Below the pieces are notes generated by a model. That model made no database searches and was not told where the DNA came from. It worked only from the letters and a program-made list of their open reading frames with translations. 64,000 nucleotides of DNA from Ptychodera flava (lineage: Eukaryota; Hemichordata; Enteropneusta; Ptychoderidae): positions 27,979,654 to 28,043,653 of the forward strand of contig NC_091931.1 in NCBI RefSeq assembly GCF_041260155.1. Direction: 5' to 3'. This document shows, one piece after another, positions 26,255 through 38,723 of the stretch. How positions within the stretch are numbered: the first letter of the stretch is position 1; each line of letters begins with the position of its first letter. The position numbers were made by a program, and so were the translations under genes.

Positions 26255-27737
26255 GTTGTTCACTTTACTAAGCATAGAACTAATAACAATTTTCATTGCT
26301 AGTTTTCATTTTGAATTTAGCAAACTGTACTCGGAATGATTTTCTTCAGTTACGACTGAATCAATATCAGAAACACACCAAATATTCACTTTTAGAACCA
26401 TATGGATGTCATACAGTGAACCACGCATGTCACGAAAAACACATTTGTAACACCTACACCTATGGATATTCGGCCTGGAGACTGCTATATAGTTCAGACT
26501 TCCCATACACAGCTTGCGAAGTCACGTACAAATCCCTTGTGGTTTATATCATGTCAGGTGTCGCGACTTCACGGGACATGGCATCGCCACTACACCACCA
26601 TTCTTGGCCGCAGTACTCAGAACCACACCACTGCACGGCGCCACTCTGCGTCCTGCGCACCAGGCCTCCACGGCGTTACCACACGACGGCACACCACAAA
26701 TACCAAAGAACACCAGCTACTCGTCTAAATCGCATAATACCGAAATGACAATTTCTCTCAGGCTCACCACATCACATTACATCGCGCACTCTGTCAGAAA
26801 ACACATCGCGTACGTGCCACTTACACGTTTAAGGGTCAAATGTCGAATAGGTTTTGATGATGTTGTCATGGGTTTTGTTCTGTCGCACAAGGGTACAGAT
26901 TGTGCTTCTCCCTATACACTGTATGTTAAGATACAAAGTATTTGCCTATCGAGAACAGTTACTGTGGACTGTGTGCAATACAATGTCATCGTTGAAAAAA
27001 AACATGCCGGACTAAAATTCACTTGTAAACAACAAAGTCGGACATCACATAATACGCTGTGTCAACTGACAACTTGCCAACTGGCTGGTTCGACGTGATT
27101 TAGGGAACAGTAAAACAAGAATGTATAAAGGCAGAGCACAAGTTCGTAGTTGAAAACACATCGAAAGTTGCACCAAATGAACTTTAAATTGCTCAACTGC
27201 TGATTCAGAAGTCAAGAATCTTTTCCCGAAAATTATGAGTCATGCGAGCTGCTTAAAGATCATATAGAGGGGTATGTAATGTACGTAAATATTTGTGTTC
27301 ATTTTTAGGGTACGACATGAAGCGTTTTTTAAACATTTTCTCAAACATTCCGCTAGGAAAATTTAAACCGTTCTCTTCCTGAAAACGACCGAAACTCATC
27401 AACCACCTGGCAAAGGTCCAGGCTTAGGATCAGATAAACAAATTACCTCACCGATGTTTGACATTCGAAATGGATGCCGTGACCTCTTTCCGACGGTGGA
27501 ATAGTGTTGTCGACATTCACACAAAAAAAACAAGATGGCGGGCCTTCATTTGCTCCAAGCGCTATAAGACAGGGCCACAAACAGAGCAGAAAAAATGATA
27601 AAATTTTGAGAGTCCGATCTTATTTTTCCTGCAATTTATATACACAACATGTTCAAACGTGCCTATAGTTATGTTGTATCCTCGCTGGTTATTTTCTATC
27701 ATGGAAAAGAAACATTTTAGGTTTACAAATGCAAATT
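26255..27737. other. downstream of adaptor gene 3, nothing firm
   Basis: A 194-residue frame at 26514-27098 is the longest, but it has no domain, start context or homologue that I know. It probably lies in 3' UTR or spacer. Confidence 0.4.

Positions 27738-27801
<64 letters not shown>
27738..27801. repeat. TA microsatellite
   Basis: About 30 TA units, immediately left of the foldback at 27828. Confidence 0.95.
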
Positions 27802-27806
<5 letters not shown>

Positions 27807-27827
27807 GAAAGACCATAGTCTGACTAT

Positions 27828-27900
27828 AGTCTGAAAGACTAAAATAACACAAATAAATCGAAAAAATTGATAAGAATAACTATGAATATATATATAAGCT

Positions 27901-27931
<31 letters not shown>

Positions 27932-28010
27932 TAATATATATATATATATATTCATAGTTATTCTTATCAATTTTTCGATTTTATTTGTGTTATTTTCAGT
28001 CTTTCAGACT
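27828..28010. repeat. foldback with TA core
   Basis: Left arm AGTCTGAAAGACTAAAATAA to about 27890; right arm the reverse complement, ending TTTTCAGTCTTTCAGACT at 28010. A TA-rich loop of about 60 bp separates them. The arms are about 62 bp and nearly identical. Confidence 0.85.
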
Positions 28011-28829
<819 letters not shown>

Positions 28830-29040
28830 GCTCTTTCAAATGCCTGTTATTCGAACCAGGTCTACGTAAGTCAGATGAAATATTATCAGCAAATTTGGAT
28901 GTCTACACAAATCAATAATAAAACTAAACTACGGTTCCTTTGAGCAAGATGCAGGGACTGATATACATGTCAGAGGTTTGAATATCTCGACCAAAGGAAC
29001 ACTGCTGGAACTTGAAGTTGAGGTATATAACATATACACA

Positions 29041-29603
29041 GGGGGCTGTCTACATGTCCGTCCCCAGGGGTGGGTAGGTGTTTCGTTGTATCGCTAATAA
29101 AGTATTCTACCAACCTTTGGTGTTTCGGTCTTAACTTAGCACTGCCCTTGACAATCTTGCGTTAACGTTTTATCAACATGCTGTATCTATTATCTGATGA
29201 GTTTGAGTGCCTAATTGGCCAAAGTAAGCAAGGGTAAATTACTAAGCTGTGGACGCTGTCACCAGATTATCACCGGATTAAATTTGACAAAGTCAACAAC
29301 GAACGCGCCAGTAAGGTATAACAGAACCTTACTGGCGCGTTCGTTGTTGACTTTGTCAAATTTAATCCGGTGATAATCTGGTGACAGCGTCCACAGCTTA
29401 GTATTTACCCTTGCTTACTTTGGCCAATTAGGCACTCAAACTCATCAGATAATAGATACAGCATGTTGATAAAACGTTAACGCAAGATTGTCAAGGGCAG
29501 TGCTAAGTTTAAGACCAAAACACCAAAGGTTGGTAGAATATATCTTTATTAGCAATACAACGAAACACCTACCCACCCTGGGGACGGACATGTAGACAGC
29601 CCC
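29041..29603. mobile_element. large foldback element, 277 bp arms
   Basis: The left arm 29041-29317 begins GGGGGCTGTCTACATGTCCG; the right arm 29326-29603 ends CGGACATGTAGACAGCCCC. The arms are close to identical over their whole length, separated by only 8 bp (29318-29325). There is no open frame of note. Near-perfect arms imply a recent origin or ongoing arm correction. Confidence 0.9.
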
Positions 29604-32036
29604 TTTGCATAATACGGTCACGCCACGGCTAGATCGTGACACACGTGATGTAATCCCGGGATGTAATCTTTGTCAACGGACCAATTGTTCATTCATGCCA
29701 TGATAACCCGCGTGTGCGTGTCACGTCATTTCGTCATATTAAACCCACGTGGTTCGCATATCGTTTTTTGATCGAATGAAGCGATCATATTAGACCAATT
29801 AGACTTATTAAATTTACTGGAAGCTGACAAACTCACATGGTATGGCAAATATCCAAGTTTGGACTGGTTAGCAAACAAATGCGTTGGAATAACAATTACT
29901 TGTGATTGCTAAATATTAATGAGTAACCATCCGCGTGAACGATTACCCATATTATCTGTGCTATTCGAACTACCCAGGTCGACCTCATACATCTGTACAT
30001 ATTATATGTTTATCTCCTGTGTTCAGCGTCTCTCAAGTTGACATCCACCTCGCGCCAGAAACCACCGGTGATCCGATTCTCTGTGAAAGTACGGCGTTGT
30101 AGCAGTTGTAGATTTGACAGTACATACCACAGGCGTCGGACAGTGTCTCTCGGTGACGAGACACAGGATTTGACCGCACGAGGAGTGGCAGAGCGAGCCG
30201 TCGACGCGAAACTTCTCGGCGGTTTAATAAGAGCTGGTGAGTAGTCGCCTTTCTTTTCCTTAAATTCTCCACTCAACATTAGCACTTTTTTGTCAGAAAT
30301 GGTACAATCTTCAAACGTTGTGGTCTTTTCCGATACAGTAAGCCAGGGTTGAAGTAAAACGTCTTGTGACTATAAATCAAATTGTCTTGGCCTTTTTTGC
30401 CGGTCGCTATAATTCATTCGGCTATAAATCATAAATGTAGAGTCCGGTGTATCACTAAGGTGATAGCCTGCAGCGTTGGATTATCTGGTAGTAAAGGTTT
30501 CTGCTATTGCCCACTTATTGGCGAAGTTTGTGATAAAGTCCGTTAACCTAAAACTGAACGACTGACCCTCTTATGAGACGTCTCATGTATAGAGCACGCC
30601 ATAACAGAATATCTTGTACAAATCAACCAGTGTGCTGTCTAGGTATCAACTACATCATGTACATGTTCATTATCAAAATGTCATGTTTTTTCTGTCATCA
30701 AGATCTGAGAGAGAGGGTTGAACTTGAGATTCGGAGTGTGTTCTCTTATGACGCAACGTTTCGGATATCACATTCCTTTACAATCTGAACAATAATCTTT
30801 ACAATGCAAATGCAATGTACATCCACCCACACCTTGTCGTGACAAGTCACTTTATTTGCTTTGGCGGTGACACGAAAAAAAAACTGCCAGGGTGTTCAAG
30901 GGGACTTGAAAATTCCAGAGTTCCGGGAAGAGGAGCTTCAATTTTTTTATTCAAAACGAACATAAATCATGCAGATTCTGAATGCAGCTAAACACGGTTG
31001 TTTTCATAACTTGTTTTCTTTGGTTATCTACTGAAACAGCCGTATTTCAATAACTGACTATATTGACTGCCAACGTGTGTGACAAACGACAGCAACATGC
31101 GACTATCATGGGGAGGGGGAGCACTGAAACTACAGAAAATGAGCTGTGAAAAAAACTTCACGCAATTAATTCTTCTCACAAATATAGCTAGATTATGTAT
31201 CGAACTGTTTTATAGTTTATCTCATAGACACTAATGTATCGCACATTATTGTTTGTTTTTGAAATTACAAACGTGCCCTTCTATAAGCCATATTCTAGTG
31301 AACCCCATTTATACCAATGGTCTAACACAGACATGATTGAAACCATTTTTAGATACTTTGCCCACACATGTGAATTGTAATAACCATTTTCTAGTGAAGC
31401 ACTCGATCAGTTGCTGACATATACACAACACAGATAGTCAATAGTTAGTTCAAAATCGATTTTCTTGTACTGATATATAACACTTTTAATCAGGACGTTA
31501 GGGGATAAGTTTGGATCCGTCTTGTCTACGTTTTTATATTCGGGCCAGGGCTCCAACAATGTTCTTATCAACAGAGAGGGGTCTGAGTATTTAGGCTTGC
31601 GTTGGGGAGGGGAATGCGGAAAAAACAATTAACAAAATATTTGCTCTTTTGCCCCTACCGTTAATTGTGCTAGTTCCCTTGTAAGATATTTGACGGGGTG
31701 CTGACCGACTTTCAGGATTTTGGAGTATAAAAATATCTAGCGATGCTTACGCACTTTGTTTGTGTACATTACCCTTGGCCGTATGGCGATGTTATATGTA
31801 ACCTTAAAAGATGTGTGTAAATTATATGGGGTATTCTTTGGCTGCTTTCGATGGGGCAGAGTCTTCCGCCGTCAATACCCGGATGTGCAGTCCAATAACG
31901 GAACTCTTCGGAAATCACACAAACACTGACAAAAATGAAACCCCAAAATAAATAAGCGATATTTTCTTATTATTATATACCACGACAGAATAAACTGCTG
32001 GTCGTTCTAATTCTTGTCGAATAAATTTATCTGTAG
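29604..32036 (+). other. upstream of the LRR-Ig gene; predicted 5' exon and splice sites
   Basis: A donor GAGCTG|GTGAGTAG has its exon side ending at 30236 after a GC-rich stretch from about 30030. An acceptor TTTATCTGTAG ends at 32036, 23 bp before the ATG at 32060. Together they suggest a noncoding first exon near 30030-30236 and an intron 30237-32036. Elsewhere in the stretch I see only AT-rich spacer, including a short GGGGACTTGAAAATTCC repeat fragment near 30900 related to the element at 53112. Confidence 0.4.
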
Positions 32037-32059
32037 GTGCAAAGAATCTGCAACCAGAG

Positions 32060-33921
32060 ATGGGATGGTCTCGAGTCTCACTGAGAGCATCGGTGTTGTG
32101 TTGCTGCGGCCTTGTGATGGTCGCCTTCGTTGACGGGTCACTGACTAAATGTACATCGTTGAAAGGAATCTCGAAGATTGTGCTAACAGAGGATTTACTC
32201 ATATACCTACACATTTTGACTTCCTCTCATTGAACCTGGAGCAAAACGCGATTACAACGCTCCTTGCCGATCAATTTATTCGATATCCATTCTTGCAGTC
32301 GATGAATCTACAGTCGAACTTCATCGCTGAGATCGAAACTGGCGCCCTCAACGGCCTTTCGGATTTGAAAGTGTTGAATTTGAGCTCCAATCGATTGGAG
32401 CACCTTCCAGGGTATATATTCTCGCCTCTGAGGAGTCTTCTGCACCTTGATCTGTCACGCAATTCGTTGAGGGCGATCTCTAGCGAAGCGTTTGCAAATT
32501 TGTGGTCTCTGCAAACCCTTTCACTGTCAGACAACAGAATCACTAACCTGGACAAAGTTCGTTTTGATGATCTCCAAAATTTAACAACCCTCCGATTGGA
32601 AAGAAATGAGTTGATCACACTTGACAATTCAGTCACCGCATCTCTTCCACAGTTGTCGTTCCTGTTCTTGCAAGACAACCCACTGCAATGTTCTTGCAGT
32701 CTCCAAAGCCTTCTGATTTGGAGTGCCGGGTCTGGACGCTTCCTTCATGGTGCTGACTGCGCCACCCCTCCAAGTCTGTCAGGTAGCAATTTAAAAGAGC
32801 TGCTCGAATTAGATTTAACTTGCATTGCTCCGCGGATCGATAGCGTGAAAGTAAGTGATAGAATCGTCGTAGAGGGAGATACTATAACCTTCTCCTGCAG
32901 TGCCACTGGATACCCTAAGCCGGTTATATACTGGACGAACCCTGAAGGAGTAATCTTGTGGCCGGACGGTGACCATAATCACAATAAGCCGTACAAGTCT
33001 CACGAGAATGGTACCGTCACGGTAACATATGTTCATTCCAATGATTCTGGCACTTTCGTATGTACAACGGAAAACGCGGGCGGCTCTGATAGCGCGGAAG
33101 TTCACGTCGATGTTTTGCGGATGGACGCCGACAAATTTTCAACGTCCGAGCTTGAAAACAGCTCATACGTTTACGAAAACGAAACAAGGGTGACGTCAAC
33201 GGCACTGCCGCCAATGCCTGGGTGTCCTCCTTGCGATACGACATCAGTTATTGTCGCCACATTCTTCGGCACCTTCTTCGGTACGTTAATACTCTGTGCG
33301 GTGTTGCTCTACCTGTTGTTCCGACATCTCTCGAAGTCCTATAACCCCTCCGAGGGCGAACTTGATGGGGACACCAGTAAAAAGGGTGGCTTCGTGATCG
33401 CAAACCTGGCAGCTCTGCTTAATTTGTCTGCGCAACGTTCGCCCACCGGGAAGACCAACGATAATGGCCCGTCATCGCAGCCGACAGACATCTCGACGTC
33501 AAATAGCGTCAAATACGAATATGTAGGAGACCTTCAAACTGAAGTGGATGCTGGCATTCACAGAGATTCTCACAAACCGATCCCAGAATACCTAGAGGTG
33601 ATTCCAGACCAAGATTCGGACGACAAGCAACTCCGGACAAGGTCCTCGGATGCACCCTCATACCACTATGCCTACGGCTGCGTCCCCAATAGACGCTACA
33701 CGGGGTACAACGAGAATCCCAGAACAAGTCAAGTCGTCGACCGCGACCGCGAAGACTCTTTGTCGATTCATGAAGACGATCCAACGTACACGTCACTTGA
33801 AAATGACATCCAACCAGGTGCAGTCCATGGGCAAGAGACTGGAATCAACACGGAGAAAGCTATTTGGAACGAGGAGGAACGGAATTCATTGTACCAAAAC
33901 TTCCCCCCTCCATGCGTCTAG
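32060..33921 (+). CDS. LRR-Ig single-pass receptor with tyrosine-rich tail
   Basis: The long frame from 32149 gives 590 residues: the end of an N-terminal LRR cap (CANRGFTHIP, 11-20), about six LRRs (24-175; LDLSRNSL, LSLSDNRI), a C-terminal cap (Cys 181, 183, 204, 225), a C2-type Ig domain (230-322; Cys250, Trp262, DSGTFVC with Cys305), a linker with NSS and NET glycosylation sites, a membrane segment (366-391) and a tail of about 200 residues. Tail tyrosines include KYEYVG, PEYLEV, GYNENP, TYTSLE and LYQNF. ATG 32149 lacks a signal peptide. ATG 32060, in another frame, encodes one (MGWSRVSLRASVLCC then GLVMVAFVDG), so I take 32060 as the start, with one apparent minus-one indel between about 32140 and 32165. 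LRR-Ig receptors act in adhesion, neural wiring or immunity; the ligand is unknown. Confidence 0.8.
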
Positions 33922-34749
33922 TTAACGGTTATGAGGAACAACAATCATACGCACAATACATTATTCAGACAGAGATATACCAGACCGGATAAAAGCTCAG
34001 CTGCAATTACAGTCGACAGAACACATATTTGCTGCTTGGACAACTCGGACACTCGTTCTTACGACATTATTTTGAGGGTCAAATTAAAAAATGCATTTTA
34101 CAGACAAAAATCAATCACAACTTACAACCAATGGAGCCTCGTCTCCAGTGATGATGGCCAGAAAAAGTAGAAGTCTTCGTTTCAAAGGTTTCAATACCAT
34201 CATCAGCACACGCCATCGCTCACTTGAAGAGCTTGTTTGTATCATAGACCCTTGTCGAGGGTCTATGTTTGTACGTCTGTTTATTTGTCATTGCGTTTAG
34301 TCTCGTCACGAAATTTGTACAAACATTTTACTGGCGGAGTTAAAATAGTGCTAAAGTAACGCACTGAATGGGATTCCTTATCTTCTGATCTGTCGTGGTT
34401 GACCTATATTAAACTCGCCCATTGCACCGCCGACTGTCGAAATGGGCCTTGATCAGATACAACGGCAGTCTTGCTTCCCAGCCTCGCCTGCCAAAACTTC
34501 ATTGAACTCCTGGCTAAAGGTGAGACTAAAATGTTCATGATTATATGAAATTTTGCAAAATAAAACGTCTGTCAAAATTTCCCTGCTGAAAATGTGCAAC
34601 ATGCTTGTTGCACCTCAACGTCACCATTTGTCTTACGTTCGATGATATTATTAGTGCCCAATATCCGATGGTGAGTGATCTATACGCAAATAATATACAT
34701 GAAAAGTATTTTCCGAGTAAGAAGTGATGTACGGTATAACTGAACGGTA
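33922..34749. other. 3' flank of the LRR-Ig gene
   Basis: A 10 bp perfect stem (CATAGACCCT / AGGGTCTATG) lies at 34240-34264 and an AATAAA at about 34558, which could serve polyadenylation. No other gene is seen. Confidence 0.35.
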
Positions 34750-34826
34750 CGAATTTCCACAGGATTGAATTTAAAACATTAAATTGAATTGAATAGAAAA
34801 TGTATTAATTCCGGCGATGGTATGCC

Positions 34827-34897
34827 GCATCGGTGGTTCAGTGGTAGAATTCTCGCCTGCCACGCGGGAGGCCCGGGTTCGATTCCCGGCCGATGCA
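34827..34897 (+). tRNA. tRNA-Gly (anticodon GCC)
   Basis: A 71 nt cloverleaf: acceptor GCATCGG/CCGATGC with discriminator A, A box TGGTTCAGTGG, anticodon GCC at 34859-34861, B box GGTTCGATTCC with intact T stem CCGGG/CCCGG. TTTT at about 34909 can terminate Pol III. Intact. Confidence 0.95.
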
Positions 34898-35000
34898 AGT
34901 TAATAATTTTGTTAACGCACCTCGAATTTTACCATGTTGTCAGTGTTTACTTACGACTTGTTCATAATCAGGGTGATAATCAGGAGTCTACCTATATTTT

Positions 35001-35482
35001 TAGTTCCCGCGGACGCAGTCCGGCGGGGACTTATAGATTTGGTCCCGTCCGCCCTTCCGTTCGTCCGTCCGTCAGCAGCCGTTTCTCTGTCACCCCTGAG
35101 CCGATTTTCTTCAAACTGTGTGCAAGGATAAAGTACTGTGCCATACATATGCACGTCAATTTATTTTGCGATACGATCCAATATGGCCGCCGGGCGGCCA
35201 TTTTGTTGCGAATTTTTCATGTTTTTGAACCATAACTCAACTATCCCTGAACCGATTTCGTTCAATGTTGGTACACAGATAAAGTACTATGGCATATATA
35301 TGCACGTCAATTTATTTCGCGATATGATCCAATATGGCCACCGGGCGGCCATTTTGTTGCGATTTTTTCATGTTTTTGAACCATAACTCAACTATCCCTG
35401 AACAGATTTCGTTCAAACTTGGCACACAGACATTGTATTGTAGTGTGCATGTACATGTCAATTAATGATGTGAGCGGGGACT
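35001..35482 (+). mobile_element. insertion with 151 bp internal tandem repeats
   Basis: It begins TAGTTCCCGCGGACGCAG and ends near GCGGGGACTGTG, with short inverted AGTTCCCGC / GCGGGGACT ends. Inside, a 151 bp unit (start CCCTGAGCCGATTT, with GGCCGCCGGGCGGCCATTTT) is repeated at 35094, 35245 and partly at 35396. Unit 2 reads straight through at about 38855, giving an empty site. The class is unknown. Confidence 0.65.
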
Positions 35483-36410
35483 GTGTCATCAGTGATGAGC
35501 GTGTTTAAAATATAGTAACACATCATTTAATTATAAACATTTGGATTTCATAGAGGCATTGTACCGTTGAAGTGAAATGAAATAAGTGGGAAAAGATCAA
35601 GTTCCAAGTTCAACAAAGTAAGGCTCTGAGAATGCTATCTTTCTCAACACTGAGAAAAAAAGTGCCACCTGTTTGTCGAATATGCGGGTACCATTGTGTA
35701 AATTAAGTGCAACGAATTCAATTGAATAATTCCTTTGTTCATTAAAAACTATGTAAATAACCTTGACATGACGAAAGAAAATATGTGTCGAACATGATAT
35801 GTAAGTTATATTTTGAATAGCAGTTATTTATTTTATATTTCTATGTTTGATTGTACATGATTTTGGCTTATAAATCCATTTTCAATGATTTCCAGTTCGA
35901 GCTGGTTCTCGACCAACCCAAATCACATTAATCTTTGTGCAATAAAACGTTTGTACTCACATCATAAAAAGTTCATCTTAAGTTTTAAGTTACCTCAGGA
36001 ATTTGCAAAGATTTTGCAATTTTTAAATGTAAGCTTTCTATTCCAGACTAATTAGTTTTCTCGTTCACCGTAAAATTTCCTTTTCGTTATGGTCACTCAG
36101 ATATATGGGATATAAATGCAGATATCGTCCTTTGAAAAACTAAATGGCGTCTTTATATGGTTTCTATTGAACGACAACGATATCGCCCTAAATCGGTATT
36201 CGACCTGAAATGTTCACATGCACTACAGTAAGACATTCCAAGAGCGTTCTAGGTGTCGTTGGTCAAAAATCCAAGTTTCGCTGAAGCCCTGCATGTGAAT
36301 TGTAGAGCTAAAATATGACATTGCGAAAAAAACTGTTATGTTTCTCATCGGCAGCATTTTCTATCCAGAATATAATTTGGAATTATTTGGTTATACACGA
36401 ACTGTGAGCA

Positions 36411-36481
36411 GCATCGGTGGTTCAGTGGTAGAATTCTCGCCTGCCACGCGGGAGGCCCGGGTTCGATTCCCGGCCGATGCA
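36411..36481 (+). tRNA. tRNA-Gly (anticodon GCC)
   Basis: The same 71 nt sequence as the copy at 34827, with no change in any stem, and TTTT at about 36491. The flanks differ from those of the first copy, so the identity is confined to the gene body. Confidence 0.95.
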
Positions 36482-37798
36482 AAAGTGACATTTTGTTTGG
36501 AACGATGATATACATTTTATATTTGACCGCTGATTTCAATTCACGGAGAAACTCGCAAAGTCACATTGACAACACTGTTCTGCACTGACTGTGATGACCT
36601 GACCAGCTTCTTGGAGGGGAGCACCGCCAGAGGGAAGGTTATTCTTCACATTTCAACGGAAACCCCTTTTTGGCCAAAAATGTAAACACCTCCTCTCCAT
36701 CTTACGAAACATTACAGAGTTTGTGCTTTATTTTTTAAACTGTCAATGGTCACAATGTGAGTGCCTCCAGGAGTGACCATGTCGTTTGTTGGAGTCCAAA
36801 ACCGCTGTTTCAAGAAAGCAACATGACCGTCAGACATTAATAAAAAGGAGTTTTTACTCCAAAGTCACTATCAACGAGACACGACAATGTCTCGAACGAA
36901 TGTTTATCATAAATCTTAACTTTCTACATGTAATAATAATTGAATACAATAAAAACTGAATTTCATCGATTCGTGTTGACTGTCATCTTCTGCGAAATCC
37001 AACAAACGCATAATAAAAAACAGCAAGCAAAATATAAATGAACAAAAATTGCGCATCTAATAAAAGTTGCAGAAATAATGTTTATGTAAGTGTTAAGTAC
37101 AAGTGTCAGAAATGACTGCACTGGCTGCCAATAAAACTTTCACAAAATTGCAACAACAACTATTAGTTGTTCTAGATAATTGAGAACTTGGAAGTATTTG
37201 AGTGAAATGTCTCTATTCGAGGGTGTTAGTGTGGCATGTATGCATATGATTACTTAAGACCGAGGGGTAAGATATTTATAGTAACGTAAAAAACTGTTCA
37301 CCAATATTCTCTTTTGAGTATTTTTCGGTACACAACAATTCTTTAGGTAGCATGGCACAGTACTGTGCTTGGTCGGTAAAGTTTGTTCCGGTTTTTTTTT
37401 GGTTACGATTGTTGTTCTATCGTACCTTGCCCTTCATCAAAGAATTAGCATAAACCTGGATATTGTCTTCCACAAACAGCATGTTGGAAGTTTTGCACTA
37501 TCAGGTTTTCGTAGGTCAATGTCAATAAATACAATCGATCTGAGGGCGCTATATAAAGTACGGACAGATACATTCGGTGCTGTTCACAAACAAAGATCTG
37601 TTCAGTCAGACGGTGGCTTTGCCGAATAGTAACAACCTTGCTAGACCTTCAATGTGTTACCACCCTCCATCAAATTTCAGATACAACCGACGAGTAAATT
37701 TACCGGCAAATGTTACGACACATTTTCCCACACAAGCATTTGTTTGAACTTACATTTTACTAGCGCCACCAGAACTGATCCAATGATCACAACGCCCT

Positions 37799-37888
37799 CT
37801 AAGGACGGACCATTAGATCTTGGGAGGGGTGGTCAAAATGAAATGTTTTTGACCACCCCCTCCCAAGATCTAATGGTCCGTCCCTAAG
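37799..37888. mobile_element. 80 bp hairpin insertion with CTAAG flanks
   Basis: The arms GACGGACCATTAGATCTTGG and its reverse complement (ending GGTCCGTCC) enclose a short loop. CTAAG occurs at both edges (37799-37803 and 37884-37888). Unit 2 has a single CTAAG followed by the same CTAACTCGATAGTGGCCGC near 41549, an apparent empty site. Confidence 0.75.
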
Positions 37889-38652
37889 CTAACTCGATAG
37901 TGGCCGCTGTTCTCTTCTGCCTTGAATGCAAAGGGTTTATCCTGGATCCTGCAAACGGTTCCGGAACAGCAACATTGTTCTTGAATTCTCCGAATTTGTA
38001 CGAAACTGAACCAAGTCGTCATTATTTGTTTATTTATTCACTTATTCACGAAAGATTTTTCTCTGTATGTGGGTTATGTTGTATATCTCATTGGTATTTG
38101 AGGGGCGCGGTTGTTCCCTACTTAGGGTAATATTTAAGGTCACGTTCTAGAAAGGACTCGGGGTCAAATTTTTTTAGGACTCCCTGATAATCACAGAAAG
38201 CTCCCCAGATACGGGTGATTCCTTTTTAAATTATACAGATATAAACATCATTGCAGTTCGAAACCCGCAAACAACATGGACAACAGACATAGTAATTACC
38301 AGTATGCTAAAGTTTCACAAGTGTACGGTGGCCTTCTAATTAACACCAGTGAGGTGCAGGAAATAGCTCCTTTGTGATGTTCTTTTTAACCTTCGTGAAA
38401 CAGAAATACAACTGTACACGAGCTACGATATATAGTCACCGAGAGTTTCCTGCTGAGTGGTGTACTCAAATTCGGGACAACGAAAGTCCAATCATTATTT
38501 GACGTAGACCGCCGACCTCATAAGGAGCACATTTTATTTTTTTTTTTTCAATAACAATCCCGCGAGCCACCGCTGTACGATTTCCACAGGATTGAATTTT
38601 AAACATTAAATTGAATTGACTAAAAAATGTATTAGTTTTAGAGTGATATGTA

Positions 38653-38723
38653 GCATCGGTGGTTCAGTGGTAGAATTCTCGCCTGCCACGCGGGAGACCC
38701 GGATTCGATTCCCGGCCGATGCA
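38653..38723 (+). tRNA. tRNA-Gly (GCC), B-box variant
   Basis: It differs from the intact copies at two places near the T arm (GAGACCCGGATTCG instead of GAGGCCCGGGTTCG). The second change makes an A-C mismatch at the normally invariant last pair of the T stem and alters the B box, so transcription and folding are doubtful. TTTT follows. Confidence 0.75.

Larger units (their letters stand above)
34750..38543. repeat. tandem duplication unit 1 (two tRNA-Gly genes)
   Basis: It is collinear with 38577-42195. It begins TTTCCACAGGATTGAATTTA just before the first tRNA, and later blocks (GCACCG near 36620, CCGAATAGTAACAACCTTGC near 37621, the GTAATATTTAAGGTCACGTT block near 38130) recur in order in unit 2. 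The excess length of unit 1 is largely the insertions at 35001-35482 and 37799-37888. No protein gene was recognised in either unit. Confidence 0.8.

Noticed and set aside
26514-27098. 194-codon frame downstream of adaptor gene 3
   Set aside because: No recognisable domain, signal peptide or membrane segment, poor start context, and it overlaps other frames of similar length; probably spacer or 3' UTR.
34789-35235. 148-codon frame across the first tRNA-Gly
   Set aside because: It reads through a tRNA gene and a repeat insertion; the other frames over tRNA copies (36345, 42440, 59073) are the same artefact.
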